Of a stretch of DNA of 64,000 nt, positions 22,201 to 35,060 are shown one piece after another. A program made the translations under genes and the position numbers. The stretch is taken from positions 1 through 64,000 of the forward strand of contig VZSE01015608.1 of NCBI GenBank assembly GCA_013398275.1, written 5' to 3'. Origin of the DNA: Promerops cafer (taxonomy: Eukaryota > Chordata > Aves > Passeriformes > Nectariniidae). Position 1 is the first letter of the stretch. Every line of letters starts with the position of its first letter. The notes under the pieces were generated by a model. The model saw nothing but the letters and a program-made list of their open reading frames with translations, did no database searches and was not told where the DNA came from.

Positions 22201-25200
22201 TTTAAAAAGTATATACACAGGAATAATTTGAAAGGCATCTCAGGTTTATTAAGATGTATATATCTGCTAACTGCCAGGGCAAATTAGAGAATTAATTGAA
22301 AGGGAATGTTATCTCATTAGCTGAGGAAGCTAATGTCAAAAAAACCTGAAGCTTTCTTTTAAGACTTACAGTGATTTTTTCGCCCAGAATAACATGCTAA
22401 TGGAATGATAGTTTGGAAGGCAGCCTTGGAATGGAGACAAGTGTTCTGATAAATTATCAGCTTCCATATATTTTTAACTGCATTCTGAGGTTCAATTTTA
22501 AGCCACAAAGGGAGGTTCCTCCTGTCATCCTACCCTTCCACAATAGAGATTAAACTTCATGCTTTGAAACACATTTTTAGATATGAAAAAAACCTTTATT
22601 GTAAAAGCATTATAAGCAGTCCTTAAATATGTGCAAGTGTTTATATATTTTTTTATTTTCTATAATATTACTAAAATTTATTTGATGAGTCCAAATGTTT
22701 GTGGATCAAAACAGGTACTCAAAACTACTTAGAAGAGAAAGGGCACCTTTGAATATATACTTCCATATGGGAAAGGTGGATATCTCTTAGCATTTCAGTA
22801 CTGAAGCTGTCACACTGTGTGAGAGGGAGGAGAGCCAGGACTTTGTTAAGCATTCATAAGACTGAGCCCTGAGTAGCAAAACAAGAGCCACCTTCATGAA
22901 AGGAAAACATCCTGAATCAGTGTTACGGTATTTGTTTCTGTTTTGGGGACTTTGTGCATCATTTACCATCTCCTCTGAAAACCGCAGAATTCCTCCAGGA
23001 GAGAAGGAGGAAGGCGTTGAAAGAATCAAAAAGTCCTTGACGTTCTCGTGATCCCATTAATCCTGGGGCTGAGAATTTGCAAGATGCTACTGTAAACCTG
23101 AAAGTCAATTGATTGTTCCAAATTTATTTGGATTTAAAACAGTAATCTGAATTCATGTCCAGCTCGTATTGAATGCATACCATGAAAGTTAGCTCTTTTT
23201 AATAATTATTTGTTCTTTGCTGGGAAATAGAATCCTCTAAAACACTGTGCTGTAATTCAGTGTCCTAAACCTGCCTTCAGGTGTCCTAATTCTAAGCTGT
23301 AGTTTGTCATCCAAGGATTGATAGAAACCTACTGTAATTGCTGATGTGAAAAGTAAGAACACATTATTTCCAACAGTACTTGAAAGAGAAATGTGCAATG
23401 GTGGACTTCAAAGCCAGCCTCATGATCACAGGTATATGGTTAAGATGGAACATATTTTTATTTTTTGTTTTGTAAAATGGTATCATAAGTATTTCTGAAA
23501 GTAGAAATAGTATTAAATATATTTCAGAATTAATGTACTGTGGTTTGATCATCACAGGTCAACTATAAATGTGCAGCTTACTTGAGCTATAAACCACAGT
23601 CTATGTAAGTGTTTTGGAATAAAATATTTATGCATTTAGCGTTCAGCAGTGTTGCTAATTTAGACTAGTCATTGGAAAACGATGTTCTCTTTATTGCATA
23701 TTATTAAAACATAAGTGCTACCATTTGACTTTATAAACACTAATAAAAAAATGGTGAGTGTAAATTATTTCTTACTGTTTTTAAAGAAAAACACCAAAAT
23801 ACCTGTCAGTCTTTTCTAGCCTGTGCAGCCCTGTGTGCAGGTTCATTTTAATTTAAAGGGAGATTACCCTGAAATCAGACTTCTGACTCTGAAAGAGGTA
23901 TCTGGAAAAGAAAGCCTTATATTGCTTCTTCACAAGACAACTTGAAAGACTGAGAAAGTGTGTGGGACAGCAGGGTGGGAGGTATTTCCTGCATTTAGTT
24001 TTGGTTTTTGGGAATTTGGAAAAGTAAAGATTTGAGAAAGAGAAGGTAAAAAAGAAATGTTTTGTCCAAGGATAATAAACTAGTTTTATGATAGTCAGCT
24101 ATGTATTTGAACAGTACCTGCATATTGCATCTTTGTTAAAGGAAATGCTTAATGTCTTTATTTGAGTATCCCTTGAGAGAGGACACCTTTTCACTTTTCA
24201 GAAATATTGTGATTTTATGCAGCATCTCAATGCATTTCTTATGCCATTTGACTGTCTTATTAATGCCCTTGGGGAATGGGGAGCTTTGTCCCTAAAACTC
24301 ACTAACTGTAAGCTCTCAATATCAATCTTCTCTGTTTTTCACAGTTGCTTTGCATCTCAGTTCTACCAGGGGGTTTCTGGCTAGTTTTTGCCTATGCAAA
24401 CCCATAATTCTCCTCTCTGCTGCTCTACTAACAATACTGAATGGCTGAGAAAATATTTTCCTGTCAACTCCTTTGCTGATCAGTGGGGGAAATGCCATGT
24501 TTCTTACAAGAGAGGAGATACAAAAGCTGATGAGTCCTCTCCAAAGAGAATTAAATTTAATGTCTGAAAGTTGCTTGACCAGATATTATTGGCTTGATGG
24601 ATGACAGTCCCTCCAGAGCACATAGGGGTAAGCTGCCTTCATTATTTGTAGGCATTCATTAAAGTAATCAGAAAAACCTTGCTGATCTTTCAGATTCATC
24701 TTTGAGGAATTAGAAGGGTCTATTGCACTAGATCAGAGTCCGAAATATTTAGATGTTTTTTATGAGGATGTAGTAGCAAAATATGGTAACATTATAAGTT
24801 AGAATATTTTTGCCTAGATGAACAGCATTTATCAAAGTATGCTTTCTTCATCAAGGTATGATTTTTTTTTTTTTAATTTTATGGACGACAAGGAAAATCT
24901 TTAGCTATCAAGGGACATAGGTTAGTCAGGAGTAAATATTCCACTTAAATAATTTTATACCTACAGTCCTTACTATCTCACAGGCTGAAGAGCTGTTAAT
25001 TGCTTTATCCAGATTAAAGTGACCCTTGCCAAGTCATGGTGCAACCAAAAGCTTATGCTCACAAACTTCATGCATATTATTTGTGGAGCAGTCCATCTGT
25101 GAGAGTTGAGAGGTGGGAAACAAGCAAAAGCATTTTGTCCTCCACCTTTCTGCCTGCATACAGCACGCCCGGGAAAAATTGGAAATGTTTTGCCTGCAAG

Positions 25201-28200
25201 AGAAATGAGCCTCACTTTCTTGGAGTAATGTCTAATAGCTAGATTTTTAAATGCTGACTAACTCTTTAGAAGAACCCTTTCCAGTAAAATATATGGGGAG
25301 AGGGGTGGGTGAGTGTCAGAAGAGAGACTGCCAGAAGACTGAAGCAAATTTTGTAGAATGCCAAGCAACATGTCTTCTATCTTGGTCCCTTCTGAATTTC
25401 TGAGCAAGATCCCTCATATTTTGTGGAAGCTGGAAATAAACCGATAGATAAATAATCCTCTAAATAGATAATTTTGTTCTGTTTGCTTGTAATGTAGATG
25501 CAGCATAGCGGGTGTGACTGGGAAGAAAAGGGGGTGGGAAGTGTAGGCATTAATTTAATTAATCAAGTTAAGTCTGTCCTTTCTGACCAAAAGTGCCTTT
25601 CCATATATTTTTTTCATTCCTGTGTGTACTGATGAGAGGTTTTTTAAGTTGATGCTCATATGCATCTCATCATCTTACTATTCAAGTGCCTCTTGTTCTA
25701 AATCTTCTTCACTCCCCTTCTGCCTGTTTTCTATGTTTATGCTCTTGTCTTTCAAATCACATATCCTGCCAGATAGCATGTTGTTATAAACCAGCCACAT
25801 TGTCCTCATTCCTCTCGGATATTGAAATGCTCCAGTCAGGGATGCTCTCTTTTATTTTCCTGTAGCGGGAAATTACAACTCCTGCAGATGCAGGTTGACT
25901 CAAGGGCAAGAACATGGAGGCACCAGGTCAAACCAACAGTACCAGCTATGCTTGTTCACATCTCTTCAAACACTGGGTGAAACATGTAGCCCCTCAGTGC
26001 TCGTGAGTCGCCTGGGAGGAGCCTTGCATCACGATAATTGATCCCCCATTTCATTTGGCACTCGCTCTTGCTGGAGAATGACCATACTTTCTCAGTCAAC
26101 ACAGCATTATAATTGATAATGTTCAAATGGGTATGTTCCAAGTCAAGTTAGGCACCTTTAATGCTTAATACCAAAGGCTGTAAAATGCCTAACCAGCCAA
26201 AATATGCTGAACTTCTTTTCTATGTAAGGCAATGCTGCTCTCCTGAATTGTGCTGAATGTGCTACCATTTAAATGATGCCGTAGATCATTACATGGTCAG
26301 ATGCCATAGGGTATCCAGGACCCTGGCCAGCCTTGGGCAGGGCTGCAGTCAGAACTCCCTGGTTTCTGGAATGAAGGACCTCGGGCAGAAGGGAAAGGAG
26401 GACAGTCCACATGGGTATAAAACACACAATACCTGCCCATGTTTTTAGTTCAGATCACAAGTCGTCTCCACAGCAGACCTGATATGTGGATATGTGCTAA
26501 CCATATCTCAAGTTTGTTTGTGGTTTTAGAAGCTGCTTTCACTTGTCGGGTGGATTTTAAACTTCTGTTTCCACTGGAGCACACAGTGTGAAGGTAACCT
26601 TCACGCTCTTGTCTGTCTCTTTATTTTGTAGTTAGCAGGAATTCCTCCCCATTTCTACATCTGCAACCAGAAAAGTGCATGACCCGCTGCATTCTCCTTT
26701 TCCTGCTTGGTGTGCTCATGCCATGATGCTGTGGCTTTCACCCCTCTGTCTGCTGAGCACACAAGAACTGAAGCTTCAAGAGCAATTTTAACATCTCTAA
26801 GGCCAGTAGGTGAATGCCTTATTGGTATATTTCCTACCATTTAACAGCAGAATCCCCAGTCCCCTACCCTCCCATAACCGGTTCTGCCACTAGTTTCTCA
26901 AAGAATGTGGCGGATGGTAACCACTGCTGGAAGAAACCATCTAATCTCATCATAATTACATAGTAGCAGAGAACATAGGATACATCTCATTTACAGGTTG
27001 AAAAGCAAAATATACCGTGGTATTTAGAATAAACTACATCTTCTTTTGGTCAACTGAACAATGTCTTTTTGAAACAGCAGTATGAAACATTGCAGTCATT
27101 CATCTTAAAAGGTTTTCTTTTCCTCCAGACTACTCTTCTTTGTATATATTACCTTTTCTGTTTTAAAACTCATATTTTCTCGGCAGAAAGGTGCTGCGTT
27201 GAAGTTCTGTGGCTGAAAGTATATGTCCTATTTGTCAGTTACGTTAAAATGTTGAAGTGGCAATGGGTTTATGATTAGATTTCAAATTACATTAATCATT
27301 CACCAACTCCAGAATGCAAGCTGATCTGTGTTTTTGTTGAGAGCTTGTGTAGCTACTGAAAAGTACTTTCCCAGACAGATTTTAAGACCAAAAGCCTGTG
27401 TAGCATAGTGTCTGCATCTCATAGGGGGTTAGTTTTGCTTGAAAACAAAAGAGTTAGTTTTGTGTTTTTAAAAAGGTAGAGTCAATCAAGTATGTCTCCT
27501 GATAAATGAGTGTCTTATATGTTTTAGATCTTAAATGTCTTGTATCTTAAAATGGAATTGGGTCTATTCTGATTGTGTGGCTTTCTTGAGGTTCGTTGGG
27601 GTTTTTTCCTTCTCTCTAATGGGAGCAATATTCTGTTTCTACAAATGTGCAATTAAACATTTTGTGCCAGAGAATCATGGAAAATGAAGATCATGAAGTA
27701 TAGAGCTACCCTCTAATCAAAGCAGCTATGCAATGTGTGGGTGAGGGATCCTTGTCTCTTCCTCAGTGCAAGGAGAGAATGGAATCCAGTGGGAAATCTC
27801 AGCCACCCATGAAATTGCAAAACCTCTGGCTGCATCCTGTGTTTCCTCATTCCACCTCTTGAATCAACTTGTGACCTTGCCTCTGTAGAGCTTCTACTCA
27901 TTGCCATGCCTGGCTGTGCCTACAGCCTGCCAAGTCCCACTGGAGCAGAGGGCTGTTCTTGCTGTCCTCACTGGATGACACCAGATCGCTCAGGGAAGTC
28001 ACTCTCGTTACCAACACGCGTCCTCTCGTTCAACTGACCAGTTGGTGTGATTTAGTGCTGTGGTTTCATTTGAAAGAGAGGAAAAGGCTGAAGGATGCTG
28101 TGTGTCACATACTTTCTAGGTCCCTAAGTCTCGCCCTGGCAAATTTTTGGGGGTTTTTGGTGGTGGTGGTGCTGGGTTTTTTCTTCATTTGTAAATTGTC

Positions 28201-29286
28201 TTTTCTGATGGTCTAATGTAGTCTGCAAGAGTTTTGCTTGTAGTATGCGCAATAATAGAAAAGGAGCCTTATTTCAGGAGAAGTAGATCCTCACTGCTGG
28301 TTAGGTTAAAATATTCCTGCTAACAGAATAACTTTGTGGATTTGATTTATTCATTTTCAAACATACTGAGAGACTTCAATTGGTGATGAAATCTATACAT
28401 TTGAACAATACTATTTTGTCTGTCTGTAAAATAGGCCTTTGGTAACTTTCAAGCTTTTAAGTAAAGCTTTTAATTTTATTCCTGCTAGGCAATAAAACTT
28501 CGCAGAGGAATGTGAGGTAATTGCATGGATGGGTTGATTTGGAGCTAGATAATTTCATGGTTTGTTCACTTGGTTAGAGAGTAGGAGAGACAAGGATGAG
28601 AAAAACAAAAAGAAGGTGTCTTAAAATGCACTTTTTGAATTTCTTGCCTAATAGTGGCTGGCATGGAGACGCATAATTTAAACTTCAATAATTTGACTGC
28701 AGTTTTGTAGACGCTTCTGTTTTGGAATATATTTGTGATTGATTGCTCTTTTCTGAGTTCTCCTGTTGACTTTCTGATGCAGCTTTATTTGGAAAGTAGT
28801 TTTCATTTTGGGCTTTCCCCTCTCTAAAAATACTCTGGCAAGTAATAACCATAAAAACAGCTTCTTTTGAAAACTCTCCTACTTAAGCTGTTAAGAGCTT
28901 CAGTAGTATTGTTTATCACTTACACGGACACAAAATAGAAATGATATTTTTTTATACAAGAATTTTTGCAGGGGGTTATTTTTGAAAGAGTTTGCTGTGG
29001 TCACTGCAGAAAAAATAAATCTGCCATCATTTTCAACTCAGGCAATAAATTTTACTTGGTCAGAAACTTGTTTTGATTTATTCTGAGGATAGAAATTCAG
29101 CCTGAGAAACCTCATAGTTTCCTATTTGAAAGAGGCTTGGGTTAGAATAAGGTCTTCCAGGTGAAGCTTAGAAAAGTTGCGGTGTAGCTGTCACAGGGGG
29201 ATAATCATGACTTCAACCAGCTACATAGTATTGCTCTGACATAATTTTGGAGACCTTTATGGGTGAAATTTACTTGAAAAGGGCAT
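22201..29286. other. Long non-coding stretch, no gene or transposon recognised
   Basis: AT-rich and unusually free of recognisable repeats. Segments such as 22,240-22,480 and 28,440-28,560 (ATTAGCTGAGGAAGCTAAT-like and TAATTGCATGG-like text) have the look of conserved non-coding DNA. A TATAAAA motif at 26,416-26,422 has no supporting promoter context. Confidence 0.65.
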
Positions 29287-29465
29287 CCGGACTTGTCAGG
29301 GCCCGCGGCGCGGCGGGCTGGGCCGGTGCGGAGCGCGGGCAGTGCTCCTGCCACGGAGCCGGGAGCCGGCTCGCCCCAAGCAGGGGAGCGACGGGCGCTG
29401 GAGCCGGGCGGAGCTCAGCCGCAGCGCGCAGGAAGGCTCGGACCGCAGGAACCCAGCACGTGCCT
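29287..29465. promoter_or_regulatory. Small isolated CpG island, possible promoter
   Basis: About 25 CpG dinucleotides are packed into roughly 175 bases of very GC-rich sequence, with sharp edges into AT-rich, CpG-poor DNA on both sides. In vertebrates such islands usually mark unmethylated promoters. Both strands stay open across it in more than one frame (for example a 127-codon plus-strand frame at 29,293-29,676), but that is a normal by-product of high GC and none of the translations looks like a known protein. There is no TATA box directly upstream. It could be the promoter of a non-coding RNA or of an alternative first exon, an orphan island, or a GC-rich insertion. Orientation is not determinable. 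Confidence 0.45.
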
Positions 29466-31739
29466 TGCTTTTACGGCAGCCCATGCCCTCAGTGCTCAAA
29501 AAGACCCGCCTCAAAAGGCATTTAAGTTGGCTGGATTTGCTCACGTGTTACACATGGGATGTCTGAATGGCAAGCTGGTGCCAGCGCTGCATTTTCCTCA
29601 TTTTACAATGCAGAGCAGAATTTTGGAGCTCTTTGATCCACGGTATAGCAGGACAGAATTGGTACTCCTGTTATGACAGTTTGATTATTTTTAATGATTC
29701 TTTTTGGCCTTATGTAACATTACAAAGCACATCCTTCTCTCAAACTCCTTTCCTCTGCTGCCTTGTCACCCAAACTATATTAGGAAAATTATAAAAGAAT
29801 ACAGGGACTTTTGAGTTCTTCTGGATGTCTGTGATAATGAAAAATTCCATTTAAACAGAGAGGAAATGGTGTGACTTAGTTTTCCAAACACCCTGTAGTA
29901 ACTCATTTGTCTGACTGAGAAAATGTTGAGTACTCCCATGACTGAATGAAAAGTCAACAAGTTAATTCCTTAAGTAAGACAGGTTTAGGTATTTTTCTTC
30001 TTTAGAAAAGAAGTGTGCTACCTACATTTATCCTCCAGCCATGGGCTGAATTCCATTGTAATGAAGTGAAACTGCTCAGATCCAGTTTTACCTGTTCTTC
30101 AACTTCCGAATTCACTTTTATTTTACTTGTAATCTTCTTTTTATGCTTTATTCTTGCCCAGAACATGGTAGCACATAAGCAAATACATCCTCTTAGCAAA
30201 GAAACACCAAAACAACACAAAAACTAGTGCACATAGTTTGAAGTTGTTGTTTTTAGCACAAATTTACTGTCCTGAACTTTGCTGCTGGTTCCTTCTGCTC
30301 CAGTAGTCCACCCACTTCAGGCTCTGTTTAGACTTAAAGCTACATACAAAATGTTGCTGGTCAAACACTCTGTTACCAAAATAGTTGAGATCAGCTGGAA
30401 AACTGAGACTGCAGGATACTCATATGGGCATTCTTGACAGTTGTGTCACTTGTTTATATTTCTTGCTGTTGTTGGTTTTTCAGACCCTTGGGCTGGAAGG
30501 GTTCAAGTCACCAAGATGCATATCTTAAAATGAACTTTTGGGAGAGTGTGTCCATGCGTCTGTCCATCCATGTGTACATGCATGTATTTCAAGTTTCCAT
30601 CACCAGGATGCTATAGCTGCTGTGGCATTAGTTGCTATGTAATTGCTGGTATTTCTTTAGGCTTGCTGCAGTATTTCTTTAATGCAGTCTTTTGGCACTC
30701 ATCTTTCCAAACTCTGCAAAACAGTCCCACCTCCTCTGTACTGCAGCACAAGCTGTAAGGACAGGTTTTCTACTCTGGCATAGCAAGACCATATAACCCA
30801 TACTGGGAAACAGAGCAAAAGGGAGAAAAACAGTCTTGGAAAGAAAAGGGATTTTAAGTCAAAGCCCTGGGCCCTGCTGAGTGTAGGAGTACAAGTCATT
30901 TTCATTTATTATTCATGTTGTTTGAGCTTTAGTTTTACATCAAGCCTCCTTGATAAGAAATTTTGGATATGTGCACTTGTAAGTTAGTTAGGAAGTTTGC
31001 TATCCTCCTGAATAGATGGCAGCTAGAAGTGTCTTGCCTGGCTGAACTGATTCTTTAGGAATACATTTCCCAGAGATGGTGCCAGAAGCGGGTCTCCCAA
31101 ACAATGTCATTGTCATCTGCCCATAGACAGGAATAACAGCAAGCAGTCTTCTTGGGCTGCTGACAGGGCATCTCTGATCCATTTGTCTGAACAGACAGGT
31201 CTTCTGTGTCTTTTGAGTTGCTCAAAACGTGTCATATGTGGGGGAGTGAGAGCAGAGAGGTGCTTTCACCCCCACTCCCTGCTGTTTGGATTGCACTGGT
31301 GACCTGAAAAGAACTCCCCCCCCCATCCTGCTCCCATTTTTTGGGAGCACCCAGGACCTGAACTCCATCCACCATCATGTCTTCAGTATGAGGAGTGAGT
31401 GTGGATGTCGCAGCTGTGGTGCATGACCTCCTCGCTAGAGACCTTCTACATCTCCTAACACCAGGACCTGTCCAAAATCATTTTATGTGCTTCTCCTATT
31501 CACTCAGCCCACATGCTCTAAGTGTGCTTTTGTTCACCCATCCTTCGGTGTGTATCAGGATCAGCTCTGCAGAGTGAGCACTGTGAGCTGCCTGGCATGC
31601 CAAGGCATGAGCGTGCCCTTTAAGAAATGCATTAAATATCCGTATATGCTTGGCAGTGCCAAACACTTCAGTCTCTTTTGCCATTTTCCCTCCACAACAA
31701 TTCCAAACAAATAGTTTGCTTGACACAAAAAATGATGGA
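29466..31739. other. Non-coding stretch right of the CpG island
   Basis: The open frame from the island runs on to 29,676 in the plus direction with no family signature. Beyond that only short frames are seen. A run of nine C lies at 31,316-31,324. Confidence 0.65.
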
Positions 31740-32130
31740 GTTAACGTGAAGCCTGACATGGAGCCAAAGTATATGTGCCCGTCCATGTCTGGCACCAGTG
31801 GGGCACATCAGCTGATACGTGACTGATTCCAAAACCTACAGCTTGGATAGTGGTGGCACCACTGTTGGTCCCCCAGTGTGGGCTCCTGGCTGCTGCTCCC
31901 AGACCTATAATTTTTCCTCCCTCCACCATATCCATGTAGCCGCTCCCTTGGCCCGTTTACAGCCTGGATCACACCTGGTTGGTCTCAGCTCCAAGGTGAA
32001 GTAATAGGTAAGGAATGTTACAAGTATATAAGTTTCTCCTCCTGGCAGCCAGGCTCTCGTGCCCACTTGGCCACCAATTACCCAGCACAGCCATACCTGC
32101 CTTTTTTAAGCTCCAGCTGTGACACCACAT
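31740..32130 (+). promoter_or_regulatory. Promoter-like or LTR-like block with a TATA motif
   Basis: A TATATAAG motif at 32,025-32,032 is followed about 25-30 bases later by a pyrimidine-rich start-like region (TCTCCTCCTGGCAGCC). The block from about 31,740 is GC-richer than its flanks and has a style reminiscent of an old retroviral LTR, but I cannot name a family and see no clear TG...CA ends or polyadenylation signal. It may equally be a chance TATA motif. Confidence 0.2.
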
Positions 32131-34699
32131 GGACTGTTCCACATTTTATAACCTGCTGCAGGCTGAGTCAGCTGAGGGATGCGGGCAAGTAGCAGAGTAC
32201 TGCTCAAATTTATGCTGTGGCTGCCATTACCACAACACATAGGAACCCCATAGACAGGCTCAGGATCCCGTGGGAAACCACAGGTTTCCCCTAGATACAT
32301 CCAGCCTTACTCTAGCACATTTACAAGCATCCCCTTTATGCAAAAAAAGAAGGAGGATGATGTGGTAATGCTGAGTCCATAGACACATGTGAGGCGAGAA
32401 AGTCGAGTTCAGCCTGCAACACAGGTGGTTTTCATTTGGCATCTTGATTGGCATTACTGTACTTGTGTATTTGCATCACATGACTGCAGGAGTTGGAATG
32501 TGCCTGCCTATAGACAGGGCTTCTCATTTGCTAATTGCTTGCTCTCCATGCTTTAGACCTGAAATGTGTGCAAAGAGTTTTTGGAGGCAGAGATTGCCTA
32601 CTAGAGGTGGGTCTTTGTGCTTGTTGCATTGTCTAGAAGAGAGCTCCTTTGGATGTTATTTTGAAATTTGAAACTGTAAGCAGAGGGGGAGATGAGAAAT
32701 TTATTTCTTTTTCCCTGCTCCATGACTTTCTCTTTCCTGGCATCTGTCTACACCCTGGATTTCCACCTGTTTTGGGTTTGAGTGTTCCTGCTTTTCTTTT
32801 GTTTTCTTCTGTTTCATTTAGAAATATTTTTTTTCTCAAATATTTTCTTCCTTCTACATCATTTAACAAAACTAATTCTTGTGGGATGATCTATGCATGT
32901 ACTTCCAAATTTCTACTACTGTACAGCATTATCCCTATGTTCTTTCAGCAAAAAAAAAGGCAGGGAAAAAAAACCCTAAAAAAACAGAGTGAACTAAACC
33001 CAAGTGAGTCTTGTAACTGAGAGACTCTCTGAATCTGGATTTGCAAACTAATGACTAATTTCCCTAAGTACTTGCCTACTCCTAATTGCTTCTAGATGAG
33101 ATTCTTGGATTGCTTGGGGCAGGCACATATTCTTTAAGTGCCTTGCACGGCTACGTCATAAGAGAATAATTCAGAATTATGGGGAGCTAGTGAGATGTAC
33201 TTACCCAGGATTAAATTTGGCTTCTGTGTTCTTGTTTTGGGGAGGCCAAAACAGCTTGAAGATCATAGTCAACCTGAGAATACTCCAGATTTTAGCAGCA
33301 AAATCATCACATACTTTACCCTGCTTGCCCTTGTGGAAAAGCTTCAAGGTCTTTGGGGTTCTTGGCCCATCTCTATTCAGAAAGTTTTACTTAACAGCTA
33401 AATGCTGTGTATATCTCATCAGGACCGTGTTAAAATATTGAAGAATGAATGATGGGGGTGCTTTAAAGAAAGGCATCAGTCCTGTTGGGAAGTATTTGCT
33501 GAGCCTACTCCCGCTTTCCTTAATTGTTACTGTGCCTGTATTGTAAGAGAGAGTCCCTCCTGAGCACTCTCAAACCCTGAGCAAGCACATCTCTCCCCCC
33601 AAACTTGTTGTGACACATCTGGTTTATATTGAGACTGCTGGGTTTCTGCTAAGCCCTCCAGCACAGAGGAGTCTTTGAGACATTTATTCTGCATTCCAGC
33701 TCTGAGCTATTTGCTAGGGGAAGAGAAAGCAATGCAGTGTCTTTCATGAAAAAAAAAAAAAAAAAAGGGAAAAAAAAAAGGAAAAAAAACCACCCCCCTT
33801 TTTGGAATGTAACTTCCGTTTTGTAGTAACCCACATGGAGGTGAAGGCCATAAAGGTGACAGAGCCAGAGCCAGGGCTCAGCCTCCAGAATGGAATAACT
33901 GTGTTGCTGTGGTCAGCACAGTGTCTTAGTATTTCCCCTACATCTTTTAAGGTGGTTTGATTGCTAGTTAACTCTTACTGATCTTATTTTCTAGTTTTGA
34001 TTTCGTTCTGGGTTTTTTTTTGTTTTATTTTGCTACAAGGCACACCTTTGGCTATGGTGGCCTGTCTTCTAGAGTATGGATTTCCTATAGTATTACTGGA
34101 ATATACAGCTCATATGTAACTCCTGAGGAGAGACCTAATGTGTCACTGTCACTCACAGGGGCATTCTAATTTTGCAAAATAATTTTCTGATCTTAATGGG
34201 AGGCAATGTGGCCACTGGCACCATTATTGCCTCTCCTAATGAAAAATGGATGTTTAAAGTGGTGAGACAAATTCTATCTAAGCATTTCCTTTCACTTTCA
34301 TTTAAGGTTTCTTTTCTTCAGAATCTTAAATATCACGTGCTATTAGAGATTTAAGATATTTATCCTTTTATTAGAGAAACAAAAAAGTACCCATTAAAGC
34401 AGTTCCAGTGAGAATTGATATTATTATAGCACATTTTGTTCTTAATTATTTTGTTGCAGGCTGTAAACACTAAAATACTTCCTGTTGAAATTTGCTTCTA
34501 AGTAAATGTTCTCTTTAATATTTAGGAGTGCAATTCTTGGTAGCTTCTGACTTAAGTAAGACTAATTATCTTCTTGTCAAGCACTCTTTTTCAGTCTTTC
34601 TGTCCTGCCTTTAGATGATATGTCAGCAAAAACCTAGTAATAGTGTTTGAATTAAGCTTGCTGGAGGGAAGTAGAATTTCAAATTTTCATTTGATTTTA
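32131..34699. other. Non-coding stretch, no gene seen
   Basis: Contains the poly(A)-rich tract at 33.75 kb and an A-rich patch near 32.95 kb. A 123-codon plus-strand frame at 32,649-33,020 is Phe/Ser/Leu-rich with no recognisable domain and reads as chance. Confidence 0.65.
33749..33797 (+). repeat. Poly(A)-rich tract
   Basis: An 18-base A-run is followed by further A-runs separated by GG or GGG, ending in a C-rich patch. No retroposed gene body is recognisable upstream. Confidence 0.9.
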
Positions 34700-35060
34700 T
34701 AGGGTTTTTTCAAGATTCAGATTCTGTGCAAAGTAATCAGATCACTGGCTTTTAATTAAATTAAAACAGTAGTTTGCCTAAGTTTAAAGTACATAATTTT
34801 AAAGTAGCTATATGCATTAAGCTTCCCTTTTAATTACAAATCAAACCAGAACACTTCCTGTAACATGACAAACACTGACATAATTTTCTTTCATAAACAC
34901 CTACAGCTGATGCAAATGGACTGTTTCTTGATTTCTGTTGCGTGCACTTCAGTTATGTTTAATTCATTGTCTTCTTAGAATCCTACTGTCTCTCAGCCCC
35001 TTCTGATTCATTTGCATAATATTTCGAAAAGTGTTTGATAGTCTCTCTCAAATACAAGCA
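34700..35060. promoter_or_regulatory. Candidate conserved non-coding element with two octamer motifs
   Basis: The block is AT-rich, free of simple repeats, and dense in homeodomain-type TTAATTA/TAATTA cores. It contains a perfect POU octamer ATGCAAAT at 34,910-34,917 and its reverse complement ATTTGCAT at 35,010-35,017, exactly 100 bases apart start to start. This composition is typical of vertebrate developmental enhancers. Function is inferred from motif content only, since no alignment is available. Confidence 0.25.

Noticed and set aside
26416..26422. TATAAAA motif as a promoter.
   Set aside because: There is no CpG enrichment, initiator or downstream frame, and TATA-like text is frequent in AT-rich DNA.
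30475..30510. GGGCTGGAAGGGTTCAAGTC as a possible second CR1 tail.
   Set aside because: Only the GGAAGGG core agrees; the flanking CR1 blocks are missing.
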